From contig NC_015943.1 of the NCBI RefSeq assembly GCF_000223905.1, forward strand, positions 186,001 to 250,000: 64,000 nt of DNA, read 5' to 3'. The stretch comes from Haloarcula hispanica ATCC 33960 (lineage in GTDB: Archaea > Halobacteriota > Halobacteria > Halobacteriales > Haloarculaceae). The first letter of the stretch is position 1; each line of letters begins with the position of its first letter. A program made the translations under genes and the position numbers. This document shows positions 52,187 to 62,000 of the stretch, one piece after another. Under the pieces are notes generated by a model that saw only the letters and a program-made list of their open reading frames with translations, had not been told where the DNA came from and did no database searches.

Positions 52187-53302
52187 TCACAGAAGCTTCT
52201 GTTCGATGTACTGGTCGATACCGTCTTGATCGTCCATCTCACTCAGCTGGTCCAGTACCCCCTCGATAGTCGCCATTACATCGTCAGAGACATCCGCAGA
52301 ACGCGCAGTCTGTGCCAGATTCACCAACAGTTCAAACTTGCTAGTCTCGATGTCGAGCGCCAGCGTCTTCGAGACGATCGATTCGTCGTTGGGAGCGTTG
52401 AGCCGGACGAACGCTGGCGGAATCGACCCCTCGATGAGCGCTGAGAGTCGCTCGTCGTCCGTGTCCACACCGTCGGGGAGCTCGCCTAACACGTTTCCAT
52501 CATCGATGAGCCGCCGGACGAACGAATCGTCCTCGACACGGCGGAGGGTGTCTGACTCGTCCCGGTACACCCGCTCCAGTGTCAGTGCTTCGTTGGTGAA
52601 CTCGGGAGCGATATCGTCTTTCGTAATGACGGCGTCCGTCCCGTACTCACCCGGATCGAGTGTCATGAACGGGTCCGAAAGATCGAGGTCAGTCACGGTT
52701 TCCCCACGCTGCAGGTCCCGCCGCTTCGAGTTGGTGAACTCGGAGTTCTCCCAGGGGCCGTCGGAAGTCATGGCGAAAACGTGTCCGCTATCGAGTTCTG
52801 CGTACCGCCACGGAGTCCCGCCGTACAGCGCGTCGAAACCGCCCAACTCCTCGAACAGTGTCTCGGAGTAGACGGCCAGTTGTGGGACCTGATCGATGTG
52901 CTCAGCGAAGGGCATACCCGTCGGCGCGATTGTGTTATGGTTAGTGGTTTGGAACAGCGGGACGTATTCCGCGTCATACGCAACGGCTAGCTCACAAGCA
53001 AGGTTGACGACAGCAGTCACGAATTCGGCGTAGTTCTGCTCGTCTGACCAATTCGACGGGATGAGGATGTCCGAAAGTCCCACAGATAGAACCCGTTCAT
53101 ACATCTCTCTATCCGAAGAGATGTGGAACATGAACGAAACGGTCGTTTTGTTGTAATTACCGTTATAGTACGGCCACTCGCCATCGTCCGATTCCTGATC
53201 TCTGTCTATATCGAATCCAACCTCTTCAGCCGCGTCGAAACCGGTCGAAACGATGTCATCCGTAAATTCGGGAACGTGGACCGTGAGATGGCGTGGTGAC
53301 AT
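52187..53302 (-). CDS. Candidate immunity protein of toxin cassette 2
   Basis: A 371-residue acidic protein starting 2 bp after the toxin stop. It is unusually large for immunity proteins. There are no membrane segments. The N-terminal half has alternating strands and aromatic residues (TVSFMFHISSDREMYERVL; YAEFVTAVVNLACELAVAYDAEYVPLF); the C-terminal third is a helical Leu-rich repeat-like region (FVRRLIDDGNVLGELPDGVD). No family recognised; assignment is from position and spacing. Confidence 0.5.
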   Translation of the reverse strand: MSPRHLTVHVPEFTDDIVSTGFDAAEEVGFDIDRDQESDDGEWPYYNGNYNKTTVSFMFHISSDREMYERVLSVGLSDILIPSNWSDEQNYAEFVTAVVNLACELAVAYDAEYVPLFQTTNHNTIAPTGMPFAEHIDQVPQLAVYSETLFEELGGFDALYGGTPWRYAELDSGHVFAMTSDGPWENSEFTNSKRRDLQRGETVTDLDLSDPFMTLDPGEYGTDAVITKDDIAPEFTNEALTLERVYRDESDTLRRVEDDSFVRRLIDDGNVLGELPDGVDTDDERLSALIEGSIPPAFVRLNAPNDESIVSKTLALDIETSKFELLVNLAQTARSADVSDDVMATIEGVLDQLSEMDDQDGIDQYIEQKLL

Positions 53303-53304
53303 TA

Positions 53305-55293
53305 TTATAGGTCACTATAGCTAGTCACTTCAACGGTTACGTCTTTGGATATCCCGAACTCATCTGCCAGGGTTGTTTCGATGTCATTTTCTAGTCTGTT
53401 GCTCAGGACCTCTCGGGACGACGAACTACTGCTCCCGCCAAGGCGATTAGCCTCCACGTCGATATAGTCTTGATCCATGGCCACCACGATTTCATCTTCT
53501 CCTGCTACTGCGTGCGTCCGTAGCTTCTCTTTTAACCCGTTCCAGTTGTCTCTTCGGAAGAATTCAGCGCTGTCCGGATCGAGGTTTTTAGATTCGATTG
53601 CTGGGTCCTTGAGCGTCCGTCCGTTGATTTCTACCTCAGTGTTCGCTTTCGCATCGATGTCGCTACTAGAGCCACCTCTCTCACTGTTGACGTTCTTGAA
53701 CGCATCACTGTTCTCGACACCGTCGGCAATGTCCTGACTGTACTCATCCGCGATATCATCCGAAGAGAGGTCTTTTTCGAGTTCGATATCGCCATCGCCG
53801 GCATCGATATTAGACCGGTCATCGAGTGCACGTCCGACGTGTCCTTCACCGGCAAGACCTTTGAACCCCTTCTTATTGCCCTGGATATCCCCTGCAATCT
53901 TGCCGATGTCGTCGAAGCCGTCTCGGCCTTGCAGGTCGTCCAACAGGCCTTCCAGTTCGTCGGCGGTAGTGATCGGCCCGCTATCAACGTCCGATCCCGC
54001 ATTCAACGCAGAGAGATATTTGCTTTTCTCACTGGCCGAAAGCCCCAGTTTGTCGGGGAGACAGTCACCGCCGCTCTGGAGGGACGGCGACGACGGTGCC
54101 GTGACTGAGTGATACCTGCCGGACCGCAATGAGCCCGCAGCACCGAGCGACGGTGCACTACTGATGTCACATCTAAACGTCGAATCGAACGTGTCCGAGT
54201 CCGTGCGCCCGGCGAAGTCGACCGCGTCGTCACCGTTGCGCGCCAGTAGGTCGTCGAACTCCGCCTTTCCATCCGCATCTAAACTGTCGTAGCGGGTGAG
54301 TGCCGTCGTGAGTTCATCGCTGTCGACCTCGCCACTCTCGTATGCGCGGGCGAAATCGCTCCGGGTACGGGCATCCATCTCGACCCGGGTCAGGGCATCA
54401 ATTTCGTCTTGGTCCATTTGCCGGACGGCACGGGCAACGGCTGGATCGTTTTCTGCAAGCAGTGTGCCGAGGCGTCGCTGTTGGGCTGGGTCCAGCTCCG
54501 CCATGTCGACGTCTGTCCGACGGATCGTGTGCCGGATGCGGACTGTATCAGTTGCTGTTCTGGCGGGTTTGAGGACACGCCGAGCGCCGCTCCGTGGGAC
54601 CGTCGTTGCCTTCGATAGTTGTGATATCGCTCGCATCTGTTGCCGGGCGCGCCACTCCCCAGTTCGGTCCTGTGCCCGACTGTACGTCCGGGCCGCCCGC
54701 ATTACGCGAGTCCCGCCTAACCGGTCAGCTACAGTGTTCGCCGTCTGGGTTCGCTTGGCCGCGCTGGCTGCTTGGCTGCCGGTGACGGACCGGGCAACCT
54801 CGCCCCAGAGCATCCCGGCGAAGTAGTTAGCCCGGAAGTCTTTGTGCAGCTCCGGCTTTGCGTCTTGATCGTAGGGATTCGCCCTGTCTTGACGATCCTC
54901 ATAGCTCTGTACCATCGCGTCAAACACTGCCGGCGCTTGCGAGAGGAGGTTGCTCAGTGAGTCCAGACCAGGAATCGAGTCCAGAAGGGTACTGATCGCC
55001 TCGATGGCCCCCAGTGGGTCTTTAGCGAAGGACTGGAGTGACTCAATGCTACTGCCAAACGTTGTTGCTAGTCCCGAAGAGAACCCCAGTCCCTGTGCAG
55101 CTACTCTGGAATTGGTATCTACCGCCTCAGAATGCTGTGCTCCCTCAACAAAGATCGTGCTTCGAGTGAATGCAGGGGACGAGCGTGCATTCCCATGCGT
55201 ATCTGTAACTCTGATTTTTGTTGTTGCTGCTGAGAGATCATCCTCAAGGGACTGGACGTATCCGGTCCGATATTCGATGATACTCACGGACAT
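53305..55293 (-). CDS. Orphan toxin cassette 2 (PD-(D/E)XK-like end)
   Basis: A 662-residue protein. The N-terminal ~300 residues correspond to a middle part of the full-length toxin (for example AYFAGMLWGEV versus NWLVGYGSGV), so this is a cassette lacking all surface domains. The repeat linker follows (AYESGEVDSDELTTAL, SAPSLGAAGSLRSGRYHSV), then a unique C-terminal domain with SSDIDAKANTEVEING and PAIESKNLD (near 53590), an E-x-K nuclease layout. The ATG at 55293 overlaps the end of the IS630 transposase, so the start was probably created by that insertion. Confidence 0.65.
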   Translation of the reverse strand: MSVSIIEYRTGYVQSLEDDLSAATTKIRVTDTHGNARSSPAFTRSTIFVEGAQHSEAVDTNSRVAAQGLGFSSGLATTFGSSIESLQSFAKDPLGAIEAISTLLDSIPGLDSLSNLLSQAPAVFDAMVQSYEDRQDRANPYDQDAKPELHKDFRANYFAGMLWGEVARSVTGSQAASAAKRTQTANTVADRLGGTRVMRAARTYSRAQDRTGEWRARQQMRAISQLSKATTVPRSGARRVLKPARTATDTVRIRHTIRRTDVDMAELDPAQQRRLGTLLAENDPAVARAVRQMDQDEIDALTRVEMDARTRSDFARAYESGEVDSDELTTALTRYDSLDADGKAEFDDLLARNGDDAVDFAGRTDSDTFDSTFRCDISSAPSLGAAGSLRSGRYHSVTAPSSPSLQSGGDCLPDKLGLSASEKSKYLSALNAGSDVDSGPITTADELEGLLDDLQGRDGFDDIGKIAGDIQGNKKGFKGLAGEGHVGRALDDRSNIDAGDGDIELEKDLSSDDIADEYSQDIADGVENSDAFKNVNSERGGSSSDIDAKANTEVEINGRTLKDPAIESKNLDPDSAEFFRRDNWNGLKEKLRTHAVAGEDEIVVAMDQDYIDVEANRLGGSSSSSSREVLSNRLENDIETTLADEFGISKDVTVEVTSYSDL
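54186..54342. repeat. Cassette linker repeat, block 1 in cassette 2
   Basis: Partner of 49773-49929. The sharp ends at both sides indicate gene conversion or duplication rather than general similarity. Confidence 0.85.
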
Positions 55294-56305
55294 AAATACG
55301 TGAAGACATCTGGAACTTCAATTCGATCGAGTGCAGTGAGCGCAGCATCACGCAGATCGTCAAGTGTGTCGAACAGACGGTTGCCAAGCTCTTGATCGAG
55401 TTGTCGCCAGCACTCTTCCGCGGGGTTCAGCTCTGGTGAACCCCGCGGAAGATAACACAGTTCGATCGGCGTGTCTTCGACGAATTCCTGTACTGCGTTG
55501 GCCGTGAAATACGAGGCGTTGTCCAAGATGACGCAGATTTTCTCGCCGAATTCGGTTTGGAGAGCGTCTAGCAAGCGATTCGTCGTGTCGCTGTTGAAGT
55601 TCTCCTCACAGGGTAGAAAGAACGTCTCGCCGGAATCGCTGATTGCACCGAGTAGTTTGATGCTGTCCCACGCGCCCGTCACCGGGAGTGACGGGCGCTC
55701 TCCTTCGGGAAACCACGCATAGATCAGCGTCGAGAGCACTTGACGCGTCTGATCGATGGTCAGGACCGTGTATTCGTCGTCCAGGTTGTCGCGCTTTTTT
55801 TGAAGCCTTCTTGCCAGGCTTCTTGAGCTCTCTCGTCGGATTTGTAGTACTCCGGCCGGGCTGTCTTCCAGGACAGCCCGGCCTCAGACATCAATCGACG
55901 GACGTGGCGTTCACAATACTCAACGTCGAATTCTTCGGCTAGATAGTGACGGGCTAGTGGAACAGACCACGCGGGCGCGTCTAGTCCAACTTCTTCGGGT
56001 GATTCGTGGAGAGCCTCAACGAACTGGTCGTATTGTTCACCAGAGAGTTCTGCTGTTCTGCCTTCACGTGGATCGTCATAGACGACTTGCTCGACCGGCT
56101 CATCAGCGAGCCGGTCGAGCCGCCCAACCCATCGAGACAGCCATGGACCGGTGTATCCGTACCGCTCAGCTACTTCTGCCATCGTTGCGCTGTCTTCTTC
56201 GAGGTAGTTAATCACCGCCATTAGCCGCTGTGTCGGCTTCTTGTCCTCGACCTCCGCGAGAGCCTCGCGGAGGTCGTCGAGAGTGGCGTCGTCAAGCGCG
56301 GCCAT
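55284..56305 (-). CDS. IS630-family transposase made by -1 frameshifting
   Basis: Two frames. The 5' part (ATG 56305, residues 1-175) is an HTH region ending at GFKK; the 3' part contains the catalytic domain: TVLTIDQTR (first Asp), VILDNASYF (second Asp), and SPELNPAEECWRQLD (Glu). They join at seven consecutive A's on the minus strand (55795-55801), a slippery site. Reading -1 there yields one ~340-residue protein with all DDE residues. The stop overlaps the start codon of toxin cassette 2, and no clear right terminal repeat is found there, so the element's end is probably lost. Confidence 0.8.
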
Positions 56306-56385
56306 ACTCGACAGTCACACTCTAGCCTAAAGAATTTTCAGCCGACAGTATCAATAACCCGCTCATCCGTAGCACATTGTTGATT

Positions 56386-56928
56386 TCACAGCGTCGCTCG
56401 AACAGCGTGTTTGAGAGCGTCTCGGTCGGGTTTCCGAAACAGCTCTCGGCGTAGTTGAAACGCTCTGAGATACTGTGTTAGCTTGTCTTTGGAGATACCT
56501 CGGTAGGGCGAGAGCCACCGTCGCACCCGCGACGCGTGGCTCTCGCAGGCGTTGACGTGCACCTCGTCGTCGGCGTATTCGCGGTCGAATGCGTCGTCGT
56601 CTTCGAGCGGTTCGTACGCTCGAAAGCTGTCGGTATAGACAGTGAGCGACTCCTGCTGGCCGACCGCCAGCAGGAGTCGAATCGTCGATTCGTCTGCGGC
56701 TTTCGCCGGGATCACGTACCGCTGTCCGGTGCCGTGGTCGGCGATGATGAACACGGGTGGCTTGTCTCCATTATACGAACCACGCCCACGCGTGGACTCA
56801 TCTGAATTTGCGTGACGGTCCAAGATGTGCTCGAAGCTACTTGCGCTATCACCCTCTTCCAGCCAAATAGTATCGTTACTTCCCAAATGAGTCGAGAGAG
56901 TGCTGCCTGAACGCCGCAAAACAATCAC
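56386..56928 (-). pseudogene. IS1595-family transposase, N-terminally truncated
   Basis: A 180-residue frame starting with GTG. From STRGRGSY on it matches the C-terminal two thirds of haloarchaeal IS1595 transposases (KPPVFIIADHGTGQRYVIPAK, VNACESHASRVRRWLSPYRGISKDKL). The N-terminal zinc ribbon and first catalytic aspartate region are replaced by unrelated sequence. Probably inactive. The relic at 15805 is the end of a related element. Confidence 0.75.
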
Positions 56929-57068
56929 TTTCCGTATGATTTGACGGTCTGTTTCAGCTGCTACCGCAGAGTAGACCGAGGCTGTTCCGATTCACTGCTA
57001 TGGACAGACGATATCAACCGGATTGCGACGGTCTCTGCCGACAGCTGTCGCTCACCGTCTATCGGGCT

Positions 57069-57100
57069 GGCCGTGGGCTGACCGTGGTCAGCCCGCGGCC
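57069..57100. terminator. Long GC-rich hairpin
   Basis: Two 15-base arms (GGCCGTGGGCTGACC and GGTCAGCCCGCGGCC) with one mismatch around a 2-base loop. No T-run follows in either direction. It lies between two IS transposases; possibly an IS end or transcription block. The rest of 56929-57183 holds no gene. Confidence 0.4.
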
Positions 57101-57183
57101 GTTATCTGTGAAGCCGGCACACCAACCCCGTTCGCTTTGATCTTCCACTGCCGACGCAACTCCTCTTCCAACTCGTGACGTAT

Positions 57184-58260
57184 TCAGTCACGGAAAGTCT
57201 TGAGCGTGAATTCCTCGGGAGGGTCGCGCCCGCCTCGCCGAGGGCGGGCGACGACCGCCCACCTGAGAACAAGCCACAGGTTCTCCAGCAGTGCTGCGAC
57301 TAGCATGATGGCAAATCGCACGACGGGATCACGTGTCGTCGTGATCCCGCGTGCTTGCCGCAGCAACCGATAGGTCGTTTCAATACCTGAACGCTTCCTG
57401 TAGAGGTGTTCAACTTGCTTCGGTGACTTCTCCGTAACGCCACAAGCCACGTAGCCACGAACAACTTCTCCGTGCTTACCCCGATCACCGTTCTGATAGG
57501 AGACAGCGACCGCGAGCGGGAAGCGCAGTTCCCGCTCGCTGTCTTTGTACATCCGATACGTCGTCATGTACGACTTGTGGGTGTCGAGTTTATCTTTCAT
57601 GCGTTCACCCTTTTTGGGCACGTGAACCACCGTTGCGGCGATATCATGAGCGCGGCGGATGACGCGCTCGTTATAAAAGCTGCTATCGGCAAGCAGGAGG
57701 TCGATATCGAAGGGATAGTTCTCGACGCGGGCGAACACGCGCTCGACCGCGTCGGCCTCGTCTTCATCGTTGCGAACATAGGTCATCGCCAGTGTCACCG
57801 GCTTTCCGTTGGAGACGACGTACGCCGTACAATATCGGTGGCAGGTCGTTGTGCCGTCTTTAGGAGCCATCGAACAGAGTTCGCCTTCGTTGGCATGATG
57901 CTCGCCGTGATAGGGGTTGTCGATGAAGTCGATGGAGACGATTCTCGACCGGCCAGGGTCGAGAATCGTCATGGCAAGGCGTCCAAGCAGAAGGTTAGCG
58001 ACGAACTCAAGCCAGTCTCGGTCGAGCGTATGCAGCCACGTCAGAACAGTGTCGTCACACGGTGTCCCGTTGGTGTCGTTGCAGGTATCCCAAATCGAGT
58101 TCTGGTTGACACAGGCCATAATGACGACGAGCCAGATGTCGCCGGGGTCAAGGGGGCTCCCCTCGACACCCGGCAAGGGAAGGGCCGTAATGACCTCTTC
58201 CGCTACGTCTTTTACATCCGCCGCCGAAAGGAACCCGTCTGGATCGGGGATCTTGAACAC
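57184..58260 (-). CDS. ISH3/ISH6-like DDE transposase
   Basis: A 358-residue protein with a GTG start. It is related to the ISH3 transposase in layout: RIVSIDFIDNPYHGEHH (first Asp), IDLLLADSSFYNERVIRRA (second Asp) and YRKRSGIETTYRLLRQARG (Glu), then VVRFAIMLVAALLENLWLVLRW, which corresponds to VVRLLYVVVSLLLQNVWRYLHW of ISH3. Apparently intact. No terminal repeats could be located with confidence. It sits between the immunity gene at 58355 and the other two IS copies. Confidence 0.8.
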   Translation of the reverse strand: MFKIPDPDGFLSAADVKDVAEEVITALPLPGVEGSPLDPGDIWLVVIMACVNQNSIWDTCNDTNGTPCDDTVLTWLHTLDRDWLEFVANLLLGRLAMTILDPGRSRIVSIDFIDNPYHGEHHANEGELCSMAPKDGTTTCHRYCTAYVVSNGKPVTLAMTYVRNDEDEADAVERVFARVENYPFDIDLLLADSSFYNERVIRRAHDIAATVVHVPKKGERMKDKLDTHKSYMTTYRMYKDSERELRFPLAVAVSYQNGDRGKHGEVVRGYVACGVTEKSPKQVEHLYRKRSGIETTYRLLRQARGITTTRDPVVRFAIMLVAALLENLWLVLRWAVVARPRRGGRDPPEEFTLKTFRD

Positions 58261-58354
58261 ATCCAGATCCAGACACTTTCGTGTGGTTAATCCGGCGATT
58301 CAATTCAGCTGATTACGCTGGTTGGGAAGTACCGATACTGGCCGCCGGTAGCTG

Positions 58355-59098
58355 TTAGTATATCTCCTCCGGCTCTAGATTGATATAGGCGTCGTCACCG
58401 CTGTAGACGGATAGATCGTTCCAGAAGTCGCTGGTTTTGTACTTGTCCCGTTTTACTGATTCGGCTGAAACAGCACCAGCTATATCCGACAGAAAGCTCC
58501 CGAGATACTCTCTATTTCTTTCCCCGTCAGTCGATGTACGCAGCCAGAGATCACTATGCATCGCAACTGAGACGGTCAGTACGTGATCTGCGGTGGCTGA
58601 TAGGAGGTCCCTCGCTGGTCGATGGGTAACAGTCAGCTCCAGCGGGTCTGGGATAGCCATTCCTTGGCGGCATTCACCATTTTGATACGGTGTGCAATCA
58701 CTCCGCTTGACGGCATAGTCAGTGCCGTCGAAATGGACCTTGTAGCGGTTCTTATCGAACGGGACTTGCGGAATCCAGCGAACCCCGTGTTGGTCAATTG
58801 CAGTGGATTCGACGAACTCCGAGACACCGATCCCAGCGTCGTTTCGCAGTTCGCGTCTCACCTGCTCACCAGTATCGGTGTCCGGTCTGAGCTCTCTGTC
58901 TTGGTCGAATTTGGTGATGACATAACTGATCTCAATGGGGACAAGAAACTCGCCAAACGCACTGTACAACCGGTCGCAAAACTCGCACATCTCTTCGGCC
59001 TGTTCGGCACATGTCGCTGCCGACGACGGGACGAGAAATTCCCATGTTAAACCTGCTGCTATCGACACTCGAACTTCGGGCCGATTGATCTGTGTCAT
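58355..59098 (-). CDS. Candidate immunity protein of the full-length toxin
   Basis: A 247-residue protein whose ATG overlaps the toxin stop (ATGA). It has several aromatic strands (LTWEFLVPSSAATC; EFLVPIEISYVITKFD) and no membrane segment. There are cysteines at about residues 28, 35 and 38 and two more at ~136 and ~143, possibly a metal site. No family recognised. The assignment as immunity protein rests on coupling to the toxin gene. Confidence 0.6.
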   Translation of the reverse strand: MTQINRPEVRVSIAAGLTWEFLVPSSAATCAEQAEEMCEFCDRLYSAFGEFLVPIEISYVITKFDQDRELRPDTDTGEQVRRELRNDAGIGVSEFVESTAIDQHGVRWIPQVPFDKNRYKVHFDGTDYAVKRSDCTPYQNGECRQGMAIPDPLELTVTHRPARDLLSATADHVLTVSVAMHSDLWLRTSTDGERNREYLGSFLSDIAGAVSAESVKRDKYKTSDFWNDLSVYSGDDAYINLEPEEIY

Positions 59099-62000
59099 GG
59101 TTCTACAGTGACGGTATCACCGTTTTCAGCGACCAAACGGATCTCATCTACCTGCGCATCTACCCGGTCGTCGAGAACATTCTCCGCGGCTGTCTGTGCC
59201 GATGACAACTCATCAGACGGTGCTCTCGTCCGGATCTCTAGCACTTGTGCGTTCTCGGAGACATCTAACTCTGGATCATCAAGCGCATTGTTGTGTTTCT
59301 TGTTCATTTCAGATATTTGTGTATTGATATAGTTGTAATCGACGTCGTTATCGGCTCGCGTTTTCACTTCGACGTATTCGGTCGTTCCCCCTTCTTCAAC
59401 GGACATATCGTAGGCATCGGTCTGTCCTGGCTCCATCTCAACTTCGGCACCGTCGTCCGCGTACCGAATCGCGCTCGCGGCTTCACCGCTTTCTCCTGCC
59501 ACTGCATCGGTACGCGGGGTAGTCTCATCAAGTATTTCATGCACGTCATCTATGTTATCCCGGGTGGCAGCGCTGTCGACACGCTCGGCGTACCGGCCTG
59601 CTTCTGCCGCATCGACATCCTCCGCGTTCGCAATTGCCGAACGCCACTCATCGAAATCGTCGAACCCATCGATACGATCGTTTCGGCCGAGGTCGAAGAA
59701 GATTTCCTGTGCGTCGGAATCGATATTGCGGGTGAGTCGAACTCCATCTTCGCCGGAGTCAGCTAACAGCCGTTTGACTGCCTCTCTCCGGGTTGCATCG
59801 TCGACATCGGATACCTGTTCAAATATTTCACCCGCACTGATATCTTCGTTTTCGGCCGCTACATCGGCGATGCGACTGTAGTATCTCGTCTCTTCGGCGT
59901 CAGTGAGGTCGTCACCACAGCCGGCTAGGCTCGAACCGCCAATTGTCTTGATAGAGTAGAAGCGGTCGCTGCGCGGTCGCGGCGCAGCGCCGATGGACGG
60001 TGACCGACGGCAGGCTGAGCTGAAGAACTCTCTTGCCTGGTCGGTATCGAGATCCGAAGCGAACTTGATACCGTTATCGCCGGACGCCTCGACGAACCGG
60101 TCGAATTCGCTTCTCTCGTTTGCATCCAGTTCGTCGTACCTCCGCAGCGCCTCGCTGAGGTCCTGTTTCGAAACGTCGGGATCTTCGCGAGACGCTCGAA
60201 CCAGTGCCCGCTGTGTCCCTGGCGTTTCGTCCATTGCGATGAACGTTTCTAGAGCGCGCTGGTCACCCGAGTTGTGCAGTTGGAGCATCAGTTGACGACC
60301 ATCATCGCCAGTCCGGCGCATAGTGCGGCTGACTCGTTCGGTTCGGGATGGGCCTGTAGCACGCTCTGGGAGCGATTCGATGAGTCGTGTCCACCGTGGT
60401 GAGTTCAGCCGCTGTGCGTGGCGCACACGCTCGGGTATCGTCACCCGCCCGAGTGCGCGCCGGGTTCCTGCTGGCTTGATATCAGTGCCTTTCGAAATGG
60501 TTGAGGCCATCCTGACCGACCGATGGAAGGTCCAGCCTCTCGCTGCCGTTCCAGCATCACCAACTGTGTCAGTTACCTTCCGCAATTTTGCGGCTTTCGA
60601 GACCGTTGAGCCACCACCGGTTGCAAGGCCGATACTGAGCTCAGAGCCAGCGACGCCACTGCCGTATCCCACTAACCAGTTCTGACCATAGAGCTTGTAA
60701 TTCTCTGTCTCAGTCCTCCGGTCGAAGGGGTTCTGCCGGTCTTGAAGATTTCTGGCTGCAGAGGGGAGGGTTTCGGGCGCTCTCAAAGCCGCATCAGGGA
60801 GTCGATCGATATTTCCGAGCCAGGTAACAGCCGTCCACGGATGTGAGAGGAAGTATGACAGATCAAGCGCTGATTGTCGAACACCCCATACTCCCCCGCT
60901 ACGGTATGCGATCTCTTCGATCACGCGGTCTTCCGTCCGCTCGCCAGTAGCCGGATGGTCAGCAGCAGTCTTGGCTAACTCGGGAATTGCTCCGGGAGAA
61001 GTGTAGTCACTGGATCGACTGTTCCTGTTGCTATCAACTGCTGTAACAGCTACTGGAAAGGATTCAAAGAACTGACTAAACTCTTGAAAGGCAAACACTC
61101 CAGCTTTGTCGATAGGTGTTCGGACGGTGAATTCGACTCGCCTGTACGATGTTGTTGTCTCGTTGTCGAATCGGATTGTCTCCCCATCACCCTGACACGC
61201 TGACTCCATGAGAGAGCCCAAGTTCGAGCCTGCTCGACGAGCAAGATACTGACAATCTGGCTTCACTACCAATTTGGAGACACCGCTCGGATCATGCGCA
61301 CGTAAACGGACGGTATACCGGTATTTTGCAACCAGAATAGCCCCAGAAGAAGTCGAATCAGTAGTCTTGATGTTTTCAGGGCGTACCGTTTTTGTAGTGC
61401 CCTGTTGCCTCACAATCACTTTTGTTGTATTTTTTATACGCTTTGTTCGAATGCTTTCGATGGTTACCGTTGGAGCGCGGTGGTCGAACAGGACTGGAGC
61501 CGTTCCACTTGTGAACTCCGTCTGGTCAGAGATGCCGTCGCCATCAGTATCAGCACGACTGGGGTCTGTCCCCCGGAGGTGCTCAACGTTGTCCGCAAGT
61601 CCATCATGATCGGTGTCAGGCTGTAACGGGTCGGATGTAGCCGTTATGTTCGTGAGATACGACCCATTCGGTGAGGGGCCATGACCAGTTTCATTGAGCG
61701 TTGAAACGTCGATATCTGTTTGTTCTGCAATTGTTATTGCGAGTGCTTTTGAAGAACTACTATCTGGACCACGACTAATTTGAGGTTGATACGATTCAGT
61801 CTCGCCGCGGTACAACGAACGGAGATATGACCTCAGCAATCGTTTCGAGGGATCGGGACGAGAAACGTTCAAATATCCCTTTGAGGCGTTTGCACTCTGT
61901 GTCCGCTGAACTTCCCAGCCTGCGACTTCCTCCGCGTCGGTCAGGTTGTCGCCGTCAGTGTCGACCTGCCTTGGATTGGCGAGATGGTTGTAATAGGAGG

